64,000 nt of DNA, taken from assembly GCA_013297865.1 (NCBI GenBank), contig JAAFIP010000017.1, positions 1 through 64,000 on the forward strand, written 5' to 3'. Positions 9,115 to 18,713 of the stretch are shown piece by piece; the stretch's first letter is position 1; every line of letters begins with the position of its first letter. The stretch is from Polaromonas sp. (lineage in GTDB: Bacteria > Pseudomonadota > Gammaproteobacteria > Burkholderiales > Burkholderiaceae_C). Under the pieces are notes generated by a model. The model was not told the DNA's origin. It saw only the letters and a program-made list of their open reading frames with translations, and did no database searches. A program made the translations under genes and the position numbers.

Positions 9115-10038
9115 TTAACCTTCTTCACGGATCTGCCGACCCGTGAGCTTGAGGAACAGGTCTTCCAGGTTGGCCGGCCTGTGCAAGGTGCGCAGCAGCG
9201 GATAGGCCTGCAGGGCCTGCAGCAGGGGCGCGGCTTCGCGGGTGTAGAAAAACAGCGTTTCACCGCTGACCTCCAACCGCTGGGCATATTGCTTGAGGGC
9301 GCTGTCCTGCAGCGCCACGGCGCCCTGGCCAAACACCTCCACCACATCGGGCTCCAGATGTTGGGCAATCAGGTCGCGTGGTTTGCCTTCGGCGATTTTT
9401 TTGCCATGATCGATCACCAGCAGGCGCGAACACAGGCGCTCGGCCTCGTCCATGAAGTGGGTGGTCAGCAAGATGGACTTGCCTTGCTGCAGCAGCACCT
9501 GCAGCCGCTCCCACATCAGGTGGCGTGCCTGCGGGTCCAGCCCGGTGGTCGGCTCGTCCAGCATCAGCAGGTCTGGGTCGTTCACCAAGGCGCGCGCCAA
9601 GCTCAGGCGGCGCTTCATGCCGCCGGAGAGTTCGCCGGGCTTGGACTTGGCCTTGTGGGTCAGCGAGGCAAACTCCAGCAGCTTGGGCACGCGCTGCGCT
9701 ACGGCCGCTTTGGACATGCCAAAGTAACGGCCATAGACCAGGATGTTTTCTTCCAAGTTAAAGTCCGGGTCCAACGTGTCCATCTGGCTGACCACGCCCA
9801 GACGCGACTTGATGGCCCGCGCGTCCTGCGGCATGCGCATGCCCATGGCATGGATCTGGCCCGCATCTGGAACGGTCTGTCCCAGGCACATGCGGATGGT
9901 GGTGGTTTTGCCCGCACCATTGGGGCCAATCACGCCCAGACACTCGCCCGGCGCAATGTCAAACGACAAATCATTGACCACCGTGTTGTCACCAAAGCGC
10001 TTGTGCAGATGCTGCACTGAAAAAATGGGTTCTGTCAT
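9115..10038 (-). CDS. ABC transporter ATP-binding protein (NodI-like)
   Basis: This 307-residue ATPase energises the downstream ABC-2 permease. Walker A is GPNGAGKTT, the signature is LSGGMKRR, and Walker B is [12 protein letters not shown]. The C-terminal ~80 residues form the extra domain typical of NodI and drug-exporter ATPases (for example [13 protein letters not shown]). It is divergent from psd with about 80 bp between. Export of lipid-linked or small hydrophobic compounds is the usual role for this family, but the substrate is not indicated here. Confidence 0.92.
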   Translation of the reverse strand: MTEPIFSVQHLHKRFGDNTVVNDLSFDIAPGECLGVIGPNGAGKTTTIRMCLGQTVPDAGQIHAMGMRMPQDARAIKSRLGVVSQMDTLDPDFNLEENILVYGRYFGMSKAAVAQRVPKLLEFASLTHKAKSKPGELSGGMKRRLSLARALVNDPDLLMLDEPTTGLDPQARHLMWERLQVLLQQGKSILLTTHFMDEAERLCSRLLVIDHGKKIAEGKPRDLIAQHLEPDVVEVFGQGAVALQDSALKQYAQRLEVSGETLFFYTREAAPLLQALQAYPLLRTLHRPANLEDLFLKLTGRQIREEG

Positions 10039-10116
10039 GGTTCTATTGTCACTCTGTTTGCCTGCGCAGTGTGGCAGCTAAAATCCAGACTAGAACGATT
10101 CCTCCGAAAGCCCCCT

Positions 10117-10962
10117 GTGTCTGACCGCCTTGCTGTACTGCCCCAATACCTGATGCCCAAAAAAGCCATGACTGCGCTGGCAGGCCAGATTGCAGGCATG
10201 CGCGGTGGCGCAGTGACGCAGGCCATCATCACCCGCTTTGTGGCACGCTACGGCGTCAACATGGCCGAGGCTGCCCAGCCTGAGCTGGCCAGTTATGCCA
10301 CCTTCAACGAATTTTTCACGCGGGCACTCAAGCCAGGCGCGCGCCCTCTGGCGCAGGCTGACTGGGTCTGCCCGGTGGATGGCGCGATCAGCCAGTTTGG
10401 CGCGATCGAAGGCGACCAGATTTTCCAGGCCAAGGGCCACCACTACAGCACACGCGCCCTGGTGGGCGGCGACGCGCAGCTGGCTGCGCAGTTTGCAGGC
10501 GGGCACTTTGCCTGCCTGTACCTCAGCCCCAAAGACTACCACCGCATCCACATGCCCTGCGCCGCCACACTGCGCCGCATGGTGTATGTGCCCGGAGATC
10601 TGTTTTCAGTCAATCCCACCACGGCCCGCGGCGTGCCCGGCCTGTTTGCACGCAACGAGCGGGTGGTATGCGTGTTTGACACACTGCATGGTCCGTTTGT
10701 CAACGTGCTGGTGGGCGCCACCATCGTCGGCAGCATGGCCACCACTTGGCACGGCGTGGTCAATCCGCCGCGCACCGGCGACATCCGTGAATGGCGCTAC
10801 GACGACGGCAGTATCCGCTTCGCACAGGGCGACGAGATGGGCCGCTTCCTGCTGGGCTCCACCGTGGTCATGCTCTGGCCAAGCATGCCTTTGCAGTTCA
10901 ATCCCCAGTGGTCTCCCACCCGCAGCATTCGCCTCGGTGAGCTGATGGCCAGCAAGGCGTGA
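10117..10962 (+). CDS. psd: Phosphatidylserine decarboxylase proenzyme
   Basis: Psd makes phosphatidylethanolamine at the inner membrane. The protein self-cleaves at the LGST motif near its C-terminus (FLLGSTVVMLW) to create the pyruvoyl group. The VCPVDGAISQFG and YLSPKDYHRIHMP blocks match the family. The start is a GTG at 10117, giving a protein that opens SDRLAVLPQY as in relatives. Another in-frame GTG lies at 10069, and no clear Shine-Dalgarno separates the two. It converges with the DUF1501 gene, with only 9 bp between. Confidence 0.95.
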   Translation: MSDRLAVLPQYLMPKKAMTALAGQIAGMRGGAVTQAIITRFVARYGVNMAEAAQPELASYATFNEFFTRALKPGARPLAQADWVCPVDGAISQFGAIEGDQIFQAKGHHYSTRALVGGDAQLAAQFAGGHFACLYLSPKDYHRIHMPCAATLRRMVYVPGDLFSVNPTTARGVPGLFARNERVVCVFDTLHGPFVNVLVGATIVGSMATTWHGVVNPPRTGDIREWRYDDGSIRFAQGDEMGRFLLGSTVVMLWPSMPLQFNPQWSPTRSIRLGELMASKA

Positions 10963-10971
10963 TGGAAAACC

Positions 10972-12531
10972 TTAGACCATGAAGCCGAGGTTGGTGGGGT
11001 AGGCAATGCCATTTGCACTAGCTGTGCCGCCGAAATTGTGCAAACTCGGCAGCACGCTATCGCGATAGTTGTTTCCCGGGGTACCTTTAAGCTCATCGTC
11101 AGCGACACCAAACCACGACGCCAAAGTCGCTGCGTATTGGTCTACCGCCGTCGTTGGCAGCAACCTGCCCTGACCCACTTCCCAAGCGTGCTGCACACGT
11201 GTCGCAGGTGTGGTGCTCACAGTGCCTATGGGAGGTGCATACCCATAGAATGCCTTGCCTTTGACCGCGCCACCAACCATGAAGTGATGACTGCCCCAGC
11301 CATGGTCTGATCCATCGCCGTTGGAGGTCATCGTGCGGCCAAAGTCCGATGCAGTGAATGCCGTCACATCCTTGTCGACACCGAGCAGCTTGGTGGTTTC
11401 GTAGAAAGCGGTCATTGCCTGGCTGACTCGGGCCATGTTTAGCACATGGCCGTTGATCAAATTGTCATGCAAATCGAAGCCGCCCAGTGACACGAAAAAT
11501 ACCTGCCGCTTGCTGCCCAGGCTGTTGCGCGCAGCGATCAGGCGCGCCACCATCTTGAGCTGCGCTGCCAATCCATTATTGCCCCGGTCATCAGTGCCGA
11601 TAATTGTTCTTTGTACGGCATTGATTGGCGCAAACTCTGAGCCTGTGCCCAACGCAGCGCCAGTACCGATGCTGCTGGTGATGGATGTTTCAGCGCCGAT
11701 CGCCCGTTTGGTCACTTTCGTGTATTCGTTTTCCAGCACATGGCTGCGTGCCTCTTGCACCAGCTGTGCCATGGCACCTTTGAGCGCTGAGGATCCGTAG
11801 ACGTTGTTAACCGTGCTATTAATTTTGACAGCCCCACCTGAGCTGACCTGGTAGGATAACGCGGTATCGCCAGCCAAAAATACGGTATTGCCTGTGATGG
11901 AAATGCAGGTGAACAGTGAATTGGTGTTGGAGTTCAAAGCCAGATCGCCGATATTGCCACCCCAGCCAATAGTGGAACCTTCGGGCGAAGAAGATTGCCA
12001 TACAGACTGCTGGTCGTTATGTGAAAACAGCTTGGGTGGCAAGGGATACAAAGTACGGTTGGTGTCGCGGTATTGCGCCTTATCGAGAGGCGTGATGAGA
12101 GGGCCTACATTAAGTTGCACGGCTGCCTGGCCTGTGTTGAACAGACCAGCCAAGCCCGTCATGCTCGGGTGCAGGGCGAATTGGCGTCCATCGGCCAAGG
12201 CGGTAGTAGGCGACAGCAGCGTAGGTGTCAATGCAGCTTTCGCCAGCGCAATACCCCCTGCTGTTTGGCCTGCTGCGCCACCGCGGATGGCGCTGTACAG
12301 ATCGTAGCTGGGGTCGTCGTAGGCGACCACCGTGTTGCCATAGTCGTTGCCGCCATAGAGAAAAACGCACACCAGGGCTTTGTAGGTGCCGTCGGGGGCA
12401 TTGAAAGCAGCCGCTTCACCCATGGCTGCAAGGTTCAAAGCGGTAGGCAAGGCCGCCCCAGTAAAGGCCAATTGGGCAGAGCGACGCAAAAAAGCGCGGC
12501 GGCTATGAAGATTCGGTTGTATCAAATGCAT
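10972..12531 (-). CDS. DUF1501 domain protein, Tat-exported
   Basis: This 519-residue protein belongs to the DUF1501 family, which shares the alkaline-phosphatase/sulfatase-like fold but has no established reaction. A Tat signal is visible (SRRAFLRRSAQLAFTGAALP), so it is probably periplasmic or surface located. The family motif FGRT and the C-terminal DHGWGSHHFMVGG are present. It lies 34 bp after a DUF1800 gene in the same orientation, the recurrent two-gene DUF1800/DUF1501 arrangement. A joint role in cell-envelope or polymer processing is a guess. Confidence 0.9.
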   Translation of the reverse strand: MHLIQPNLHSRRAFLRRSAQLAFTGAALPTALNLAAMGEAAAFNAPDGTYKALVCVFLYGGNDYGNTVVAYDDPSYDLYSAIRGGAAGQTAGGIALAKAALTPTLLSPTTALADGRQFALHPSMTGLAGLFNTGQAAVQLNVGPLITPLDKAQYRDTNRTLYPLPPKLFSHNDQQSVWQSSSPEGSTIGWGGNIGDLALNSNTNSLFTCISITGNTVFLAGDTALSYQVSSGGAVKINSTVNNVYGSSALKGAMAQLVQEARSHVLENEYTKVTKRAIGAETSITSSIGTGAALGTGSEFAPINAVQRTIIGTDDRGNNGLAAQLKMVARLIAARNSLGSKRQVFFVSLGGFDLHDNLINGHVLNMARVSQAMTAFYETTKLLGVDKDVTAFTASDFGRTMTSNGDGSDHGWGSHHFMVGGAVKGKAFYGYAPPIGTVSTTPATRVQHAWEVGQGRLLPTTAVDQYAATLASWFGVADDELKGTPGNNYRDSVLPSLHNFGGTASANGIAYPTNLGFMV

Positions 12532-12565
12532 GGTGTTATCTCGAGGTGTGATCGCTCTAGTGCGC

Positions 12566-14473
12566 TTATTTCTGGATCAAATATTCCGGGCATGCCATCG
12601 TCAGCAGGACGGCGGCGGCAATGCGGTCCAGCTTCGCGTTTTGGATGTCTTCGGGCTTGGCGGTTGCTGCAGGCAGGGCTTTTTGGTTCAGCACTGCCAC
12701 GATGGTGTTCTGGGTTGCTACAGACATTTGCCCTGAACACATGATCAGATTGATGCGGCGCACTAGGGCAGCAGGGTCTGTTGCCAGCGCAAGCTCTTGG
12801 GTGTAGGTAGCCAAAATGGTCGCCGTGTAAGTTTCGCCGTTGGTCAGCTGAGGCTTATTGACGTCTCCTGTGTAGATGCCGTATCGGATGCGGTCCTGCA
12901 GAAAATTCAAATACCCACCCACAGTGGTTTCATTAACCAGCTGAAACTCCGGTGCAGGACTTTGGGTTTTGGCCAGCTCAGTACCGGGCGGCACAAAGCC
13001 TGGACGGAAAAAGTTGAACACTGATGGAGACCGCATGGGGCTCTGCCCCAGTTGCCCCGCCGCATCGGAGGTATCGAAAAACTTCCAGGAGTCACCCTGC
13101 GATGTGAGCCCAAAACTGCGGCCCCACTGGATAAAACGCAGCATGGGTTCGCGCAGCTTGCCAAATGTGGTGCTGGTCAGCGAGGCACTGCCGCGCGCAT
13201 CGTCATCCAACAAAATAGCCGTCCATACTGCCTTTAGATCGCCGCGCACCCCTGCACCGTTGTTGTTGAACGCTGCTGCCACCCGGGCTACATAGGCCGG
13301 GCTGGGATTGCTGGTCACCAGACGCTGGATCATCTGCTTGGCAAAAAATGGTGCCGTGTTAGGGTGGTTAAACAAGGTATCCAGTGCAGCCTTGAGTGAG
13401 GAGGGCCCTGCTGCTGCGTTGGCAGTTCTGGCAGGTACAGTAGTGCCGAGGAATTTGGCCTCCAGCAAAGAATGCCTTGTCGGATTGAACGCCATCGGCT
13501 TTTGGGTAAATGCCCTACTATCTACTGTGTACGTCTCGGGGGTGCCATCTTGCTTTAGTACTTGTACCCTGACACCGTCGGAGGTGTCAAAGTCGTAGCC
13601 CGTAAAAATCCTTGCAAGATTGGTGACATCGTCTTGCGTATAGCTGTCTTGCTTTTTACCATCCACCAAGACTTCTGTACCATCCTGGTTGAGTTTGTAC
13701 AAGCCAATCGTGAATAGCTGCATCACCTCGCGTGAGTAGTTTTCATCAGGCACGCGGCCCCTGTTGTCTTCTTTCTGGTTGCCTTTGGTATTCAGGTAAT
13801 ACCCCATGGCGGGGCTGAGCGTCACATCTTCCAACAACTGTCTGAAATTGCCAAACGCATTGGCGTTGAGCAGGTCCCAGTATTGAGCGTACGCATGGCT
13901 TCGCCAATTGAAATCAGCTGACTGCAAGGAAGCTACAAAAAACTCCGATAGAGCCAGTGCTATGCGCTTGCGCATACCATCAGGCGATGTAAACAACTGT
14001 TTCCACAACATAAAAGTAGCTGGGAAATCATTGAAAAAGAAATTGAAGGTATTGGGTGCTGCACCGTAGCCACGCTTTTCCAACCACTGCCAGCCCGTTT
14101 CTCCAATCGGTTTGGCAAATTGTTGCTGCAGGTACGCGGCAAAACTGCCACTTTGCACAGCGGCTATCTCTGCATCACTGGAATCGAGCTGGCCTTGCTG
14201 CAAAAAGCGTGCAGCTTCAGCATCGTTGTTGGCCTTGGGAAAATTATTGAACCCGGGAGCGGCTGCAGGCTCACTGGAGTTGGCGCTGGTATCACCGCCA
14301 CCTCCTCCACCCCCGCCGCCGCAAGCTGCCAGCAGAGCGGCTGCTAGCAAGGACAGTGTTGCTGGAGCAAGATGAGAGCTGTCTGACTGGCTGGGTAAGG
14401 TTTCTGCCGTGGTATTTATCGGGTCAACTGAAGTGGCATCTAGGTCGGTAGGGGTGATTTCTTCGGTATACAT
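12566..14473 (-). CDS. DUF1800 domain protein, probable lipoprotein
   Basis: This 635-residue protein matches the DUF1800 family (for example SEFFVASLQ, RGRVPDENYSREVMQLFTIG in the centre, SPSVFNFFRPG near the end). It is the partner of DUF1501. A hydrophobic stretch ending in a lipobox-like LAAC is followed by nine glycines, suggesting a lipid anchor and flexible tether. Unusually, about 38 acidic, polar residues with no lysine or arginine precede the hydrophobic core, so it does not look like a standard signal peptide; an undetected later start is possible, but no methionine is available. Confidence 0.88.
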   Translation of the reverse strand: MYTEEITPTDLDATSVDPINTTAETLPSQSDSSHLAPATLSLLAAALLAACGGGGGGGGGDTSANSSEPAAAPGFNNFPKANNDAEAARFLQQGQLDSSDAEIAAVQSGSFAAYLQQQFAKPIGETGWQWLEKRGYGAAPNTFNFFFNDFPATFMLWKQLFTSPDGMRKRIALALSEFFVASLQSADFNWRSHAYAQYWDLLNANAFGNFRQLLEDVTLSPAMGYYLNTKGNQKEDNRGRVPDENYSREVMQLFTIGLYKLNQDGTEVLVDGKKQDSYTQDDVTNLARIFTGYDFDTSDGVRVQVLKQDGTPETYTVDSRAFTQKPMAFNPTRHSLLEAKFLGTTVPARTANAAAGPSSLKAALDTLFNHPNTAPFFAKQMIQRLVTSNPSPAYVARVAAAFNNNGAGVRGDLKAVWTAILLDDDARGSASLTSTTFGKLREPMLRFIQWGRSFGLTSQGDSWKFFDTSDAAGQLGQSPMRSPSVFNFFRPGFVPPGTELAKTQSPAPEFQLVNETTVGGYLNFLQDRIRYGIYTGDVNKPQLTNGETYTATILATYTQELALATDPAALVRRINLIMCSGQMSVATQNTIVAVLNQKALPAATAKPEDIQNAKLDRIAAAVLLTMACPEYLIQK

Positions 14474-14625
14474 AGCTGCTTAATGAAGTATTAAGTAGCC
14501 AAGAATACTGAGAAGCCACGTCAATCACAGTACTATGTGTGGCACCAGTCGCAAGAAATGTTACGAAACGTCAAAGCAATACCGCCCGTCTGGCCAGCCC
14601 TGCCGTTCATGCTCACTGCCGCAGG

Positions 14626-15468
14626 CTAATCGGTTTGTGCCTGTTGTAAAACCGCACGAGTTTTGAGCGCTTCGCGCCTAGCAGCGGCGGCAAAATCGTC
14701 GTTGGACGAGGCATACAGAATAGCCCGCGATGAACTGACGATGATCGGGCTCTGGCTGCCATCAGCTTGGCGGCGGCAACCCGCGCGCACTGTTGCCACC
14801 GCGTCGCCGCCCTGCGCGCCGACCCCTGGGATCAGCAGCGGCAGCGTGGGGGCCAGCGCACGCACCCGCTCAATCTCGGCCGGATAGGTAGCGCCCACCA
14901 CCAGGCCCAGCTGGCCGTTGAGGTTCCAGGGCCCCTGGGCCAAGCTGGCGATATGCTCATATAACAAAGGCGTGCCTGGCACCGAGGCCAGGCGCTGGTT
15001 TTGCAGATCGTCGCCACCGGGGTTGGAGGTGCGGCAGAGCAAAAACGCGCCCTTGCCGTGGTAAGCCAGATAGGGTTGCACTGAATCAAAGCCCATGAAG
15101 GGCGAGAGCGTCACGGCGTCTGCACCATAGCGCTCGAAGGCCTCGATGGCATATTGCTGGGCTGTGCTGCCAATGTCACCACGCTTGGCGTCCAGAATGA
15201 TAGGCACCTGGGGGGCCGTGCGGCGCATATGCTGCATCAGGCGCTCAAGCTGGTCTTCGGCGCGGTGGGCGGCAAAGTAGGCGATTTGCGGCTTGAAGGC
15301 AATCACGGTATCTGCCGTGGCGTCCACAATGGCCGCGCAAAAATCGTAGATTTTGTCGGCATGGCCCTTGAGCGCGCCGGGAAACTTGCTGGGTTCGGGG
15401 TCCAGGCCCACGCACAGCAGGGACTGGTTGCGCGCTGCGGCCGCGCTGAGCTGTTCTAAAAAGGTCAT
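14626..15468 (-). CDS. pyrF: Orotidine 5'-phosphate decarboxylase
   Basis: PyrF catalyses the last step of UMP synthesis. This is the longer proteobacterial/actinobacterial type (about 280 residues). The active-site [15 protein letters not shown] is clear, as are [13 protein letters not shown] near the start and [11 protein letters not shown] near the end. The start at 15468 gives [14 protein letters not shown], as in relatives; a 31-codon upstream extension is not conserved. It is divergent from an EamA transporter gene. Confidence 0.95.
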   Translation of the reverse strand: MTFLEQLSAAAARNQSLLCVGLDPEPSKFPGALKGHADKIYDFCAAIVDATADTVIAFKPQIAYFAAHRAEDQLERLMQHMRRTAPQVPIILDAKRGDIGSTAQQYAIEAFERYGADAVTLSPFMGFDSVQPYLAYHGKGAFLLCRTSNPGGDDLQNQRLASVPGTPLLYEHIASLAQGPWNLNGQLGLVVGATYPAEIERVRALAPTLPLLIPGVGAQGGDAVATVRAGCRRQADGSQSPIIVSSSRAILYASSNDDFAAAARREALKTRAVLQQAQTD

Positions 15469-15555
15469 AAGCCCTGATTTTACGGGCTGGGCCAGCATGC
15501 GCCGGGCGCGACAGCCGCACGCTGGCCGGGCCTGGGGCTCAGCGACAATCAACGC

Positions 15556-16434
15556 ATGCAAAAACTCTCCCCTACCCAGCTGTGGCTATTGATTGGTTTG
15601 ACGCTGGCATGGGGCCTGAACTGGCCGGTGATGAAAGCCGGTGTGCAGGACTATCCGCCGCTGACCTTTCGCGCCCTGTCGATGTGGCTGGGCGTGCCCG
15701 TGCTGGCGCTGGGCCTGAAAATGCTCAAAGTGCCGTTTGCCATCCCGCGGGCGCACTGGCGCGAGCTACTGGTGCTGGCGCTGTTCAATATGTTCATCTG
15801 GCACGGCTGCATCATCATCGCCATCAAGCTGCTGTCCTCGGGCCGTGCGGCCGTGTTGGGCTACACCATGCCGATCTTCAGCGCCATGATCGGCGCCTGG
15901 GTGTTCAGGGACCGGCTGCCCCCGCGCGCCTGGCTGGGCGTGGGCGCAGCAGCGCTGGGCGTGCTGCTGCTGCTGGCCCATGAGTTTGTCCATCTGGCGG
16001 GCAAGCCGCTGGGCGTGATCCTCGCGCTGGTGGCAGCGTCCACCTGGGCGCTGGGCACGCAGATGCTGCGCCGCACCGCCATGCCGGTGCCCACGCTGGC
16101 GATCTCGTTCTGGATGACCTGTCTGGCGGCGCTGGTGATGGGCTTGCTGAGCGTGGTGTTTGAATCATCCCAGTGGAAGCTGCCGGGGCGCGTGACGTGG
16201 TTTTCGATTGGCTACAACGCCGTGCTGATCTTTGGCTTTGCGCATGCCACCTGGTTTTATCTGGCGCGCAGCCTGCCGCCGATGGCGTCCACACTCAGTG
16301 TGATGATGATCCCGGTGCTGGGCCTGTTCAGCGGCGCCTGGGCTCTGGGCGAGGTGCTGTACTGGCAGGACTGGGCCGCCACGGCGCTGATGGTGGTGGC
16401 GATTGGCTCGGTGCTGTGGCCTAAGAGGGCGTAG
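15556..16434 (+). CDS. EamA/DMT-family transporter
   Basis: This 292-residue inner-membrane protein has ten hydrophobic segments arranged as two EamA repeats, with the first repeat beginning [15 protein letters not shown]. The drug/metabolite transporter superfamily exports amino acids, nucleobases or other small metabolites; this member's substrate is not evident. Its 3' end overlaps the convergent UDG gene by 14 bp. Confidence 0.9.
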   Translation: MQKLSPTQLWLLIGLTLAWGLNWPVMKAGVQDYPPLTFRALSMWLGVPVLALGLKMLKVPFAIPRAHWRELLVLALFNMFIWHGCIIIAIKLLSSGRAAVLGYTMPIFSAMIGAWVFRDRLPPRAWLGVGAAALGVLLLLAHEFVHLAGKPLGVILALVAASTWALGTQMLRRTAMPVPTLAISFWMTCLAALVMGLLSVVFESSQWKLPGRVTWFSIGYNAVLIFGFAHATWFYLARSLPPMASTLSVMMIPVLGLFSGAWALGEVLYWQDWAATALMVVAIGSVLWPKRA

Positions 16435-17413
16435 CTTCAGCAGGCTGCAAGGTCTCCATCGCCAGCAGCAGGTCTGCCCAGGCCTTGGCCTTGTCGGGCA
16501 GGTTGCGCAGCAGGTAGGCGGGGTGGTAGGTGACGATGACGGGGGTGCGGGCGGCGTCCAGCGGCATGGTGTGCACGCGGCCACGCAGCTTGCCCAGCGG
16601 CTCGGTACTGCCCAGCAATGACTGCACGGCAAAGCGCCCCATGGCCAGGATGATCTTGGGTTGCAGCAGCGCGATCTGACGCAGCAAGTAGGGCTGACAC
16701 ATGGCCACTTCTTCGGGGCTGGGGTTGCGGTTGGCAGGAGGGCGGCACTTGAGCACGTTGGCGATAAACACATTGCTGTGCCGCGCAAGGGGCTGGCCGT
16801 CAATCACCATCGCACGCAGCATGTTGTCGAGCAGCTTGCCTGCCTGGCCGACAAAGGGCTCACCCTGGATATCTTCGTTCTCGCCGGGTGCCTCGCCCAC
16901 GATCAGCCAGTCGGCGCGCGGGGCCAGGCTGGGCTCGGTGCTAGGCTGGCCGACGCCAAAAACGGTGTTTTTGCGGCTGGCGCACAGTCTGCAAGCCTGG
17001 CAGCCTTGCACGGCGCTTTGCAACTGCAGCCAGTCCATGCGGTCAATGCCATCAGGGCGCTGCTGCAGCGTGACTGGCGCGGACGGGCGGGCTGCGGGCG
17101 CTGCAGTGGGCGCAGGCACTGCAGGGGCGCGGGCGGCGGCGGGCGCGGCTGCAGCAGCGGCTACAGGTGCGGGGGCCAGTGTGGGCGCGGCCGCTACCGT
17201 TGGTAAAGCTTCTTGTACAGCTCTATTTGCTACTGATTTAATAGCTGCTCCCGCGATATTCTGTTGGGCTGCAGCCGTATTTTGCTTATAAAAGTCAGGC
17301 TCCCACAGCCGGATGCCCATGGCCTGCAGCATGCTGCGCTGGCGTGCGTCCAGCTGCAGCCCCCCCTGCTCTGCGGCCGCTGCATCGCTGCTGCGGGCGG
17401 TGTCGGTGCTCAT
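16421..17413 (-). CDS. Family 4-type uracil-DNA glycosylase
   Basis: This removes uracil from DNA in base-excision repair. The catalytic half (residues ~125-330) carries the 4Fe-4S cysteines in CQACRLC and KC-x16-C, motif GEAPGENEDIQGEPF and the C-terminal HPAYLLR. The first ~110 residues are an alanine/proline-rich linker after a short conserved MLQAMGIRLWEPDF block. A dispersed-repeat copy is read in frame in this linker as QQNIAGAAI. The start codon overlaps the rimI stop (ATGA). It is the last gene of the EamA-tsaB-rimI-udg run. Confidence 0.93.
   Translation of the reverse strand: MSTDTARSSDAAAAEQGGLQLDARQRSMLQAMGIRLWEPDFYKQNTAAAQQNIAGAAIKSVANRAVQEALPTVAAAPTLAPAPVAAAAAAPAAARAPAVPAPTAAPAARPSAPVTLQQRPDGIDRMDWLQLQSAVQGCQACRLCASRKNTVFGVGQPSTEPSLAPRADWLIVGEAPGENEDIQGEPFVGQAGKLLDNMLRAMVIDGQPLARHSNVFIANVLKCRPPANRNPSPEEVAMCQPYLLRQIALLQPKIILAMGRFAVQSLLGSTEPLGKLRGRVHTMPLDAARTPVIVTYHPAYLLRNLPDKAKAWADLLLAMETLQPAEATPS
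17240..17270 (-). repeat. Dispersed element, copy 3 (inside UDG gene)
   Basis: On the coding strand AGCCCAACAGAATATCGCGG then GAGCAGCTATT. The consensus CAATAG is CAACAG here. The consensus would place an in-frame TAG in this reading frame, so the T-to-C change keeps the gene open. The right flank TATAAGCAAAATACG is shared with the copy at 26133. Confidence 0.9.
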
Positions 17414-17913
17414 AGTTTGTAGCTCATGACAATAGCGTCTTCGCGCAGGCCGAGGCCGGCAGGGTAATAGCGCTTGCGCTCACCGACGCGGCGAAAGCCA
17501 TAGGTGTCATAGACGGTGATGGCGCGGGCGTTGCTGGCGCGCACCTCCAGCCACAGCCACTGCGCATTCACGCTGCGCGACCACAGCACCAGTGCATCCA
17601 GCATCACACGGGCCCAGCCCTGGCGCTGGTACTCTGGGGCCACGGTAATGTTGAGCAGGTGCACCTCGTCCACGCCCTGCATGGCGATGAAATAACCCAG
17701 CACTGTATCTTTGCCGCCTATCAAGGTGAGGCACTGGTAGCCCGCCCGAATACTATCGGCGATATTGCCTTCGGTCCATGGCCAGGCATAGGCTGCGCGC
17801 TCCACCGCCATCACGCTGTCCAGCGCCTGCACCTGCATCGGCTCCAGCCGCGCCTCGCGCAGGTCCATGGGCAGGCCCAGGCTGGCGAAGGTGGAGGTAG
17901 GCAAAGCGCTCAT
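17410..17913 (-). CDS. rimI: Ribosomal-protein-alanine N-acetyltransferase
   Basis: RimI is a GNAT-fold enzyme that acetylates the N-terminus of ribosomal protein S18. The acetyl-CoA motif is visible as VAPEYQRQGWARVMLDAL, and the C-terminal NARAITVYDTYGFRRVGERK pattern is characteristic. The start at 17913 gives a 167-residue protein; 49 upstream in-frame codons are arginine/proline-rich and not conserved. It is between tsaB and udg, a typical order linking tRNA t6A synthesis with ribosomal modification. Confidence 0.92.
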   Translation of the reverse strand: MSALPTSTFASLGLPMDLREARLEPMQVQALDSVMAVERAAYAWPWTEGNIADSIRAGYQCLTLIGGKDTVLGYFIAMQGVDEVHLLNITVAPEYQRQGWARVMLDALVLWSRSVNAQWLWLEVRASNARAITVYDTYGFRRVGERKRYYPAGLGLREDAIVMSYKL

Positions 17914-17983
17914 GGTGGTGAGTTTACCGCTGCCACGCCCTGCTGTGCCTGGCTGGCTGCAGGCGGCGCGACAGGAGGCGCGG

Positions 17984-18703
17984 CTAGGTGGCTGGAAGGC
18001 GAGCCTCGCGCTCGGCCGTGGTCTGCGCCACTTTGTCGCGGATATACAGCGGCAGCGCATCCTGCGCGCTCACCAGTGCGCCAGCCGCCATCAACTGGGG
18101 GGCCAAGCGCAGCATGGCGCTGGCTGTGGGCAGGCAGGCCAGGTTGGGCGCAGCCAGCACAGCGGGCGGCAGCTGCGCGTCGTAGGTGGGGCGCAGGTTG
18201 CCTGCCAGCAGCGTGCCAGAAAACCCCTGGTGCAACTCCATATTGGAAGGTTTTTTAAGGCTGTAGCCCAATAGAATATCGCGGGAGCAGCTATTAAAAG
18301 CATAGTATGCGTAATACACCTCACCCATGCGCGCGTCCAGCGCAGCGCACACGCTGTGCACTGGGCTGGCGCCCGGCTCGGGGCGATACAGCTGGTAGGC
18401 CTCTTCGGCCAGCGCCATCAGCGTGTCCACCGGCAGCACTTTCACATTCCCAGCAAAAGCCAGGCCCTGCGCCACCGCACAGGCGGTGCGCAGCCCGGTG
18501 AACGAGCCTGGGCCGCGGCCAAAGGCTATCACGTCCAGCTGCGCAAACTCCAGACCAGCCTGCGCCATCAGCGAGTTGATGGCCGGGATCAGCGTGGTGG
18601 AGGCCTGCGCGCCGCCTGCGCCAGTGTGGGTCAACACCGCGTCGCCGTGCTGCACGGCAATGCTCATCACTTCGGTGGACGTGTCAAACGCCAGCAGCTT
18701 CAT
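17984..18703 (-). CDS. tsaB: tRNA t6A synthesis protein TsaB
   Basis: TsaB is the inactive ASKHA partner of TsaD in making N6-threonylcarbamoyladenosine at position 37 of ANN-decoding tRNAs. The start at 18703 gives MKLLAFDTSTEVMSIAV. The conserved FGRGPGSFTGLR motif is present. After DARMGEVYYAYYAF the family sequence is interrupted by about 20 extra residues beginning NSCSRDILLGYSLKK, encoded by a copy of the dispersed repeat, before the conserved C-terminal region. The upstream EamA gene ends 10 bp away. Confidence 0.94.
   Translation of the reverse strand: MKLLAFDTSTEVMSIAVQHGDAVLTHTGAGGAQASTTLIPAINSLMAQAGLEFAQLDVIAFGRGPGSFTGLRTACAVAQGLAFAGNVKVLPVDTLMALAEEAYQLYRPEPGASPVHSVCAALDARMGEVYYAYYAFNSCSRDILLGYSLKKPSNMELHQGFSGTLLAGNLRPTYDAQLPPAVLAAPNLACLPTASAMLRLAPQLMAAGALVSAQDALPLYIRDKVAQTTAEREARLPAT
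18265..18295 (+). repeat. Dispersed element, copy 4 (inside tsaB)
   Basis: Consensus core, AGCCCAATAGAATATCGCGG then GAGCAGCTATT, on the + strand. The gene is on the minus strand and reads it as NSCSRDILLG. Flanking TTTTTTAAGGCTGT and TAAAAGCATAGTA also resemble other copies. Confidence 0.9.
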
Positions 18704-18713
18704 CGGTGCGCGC

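Noticed and set aside
8614-10020. 468-codon open frame on the + strand
   Set aside because: It runs opposite the two ABC transporter genes, which have clear motifs. Composition is typical of an antisense shadow.
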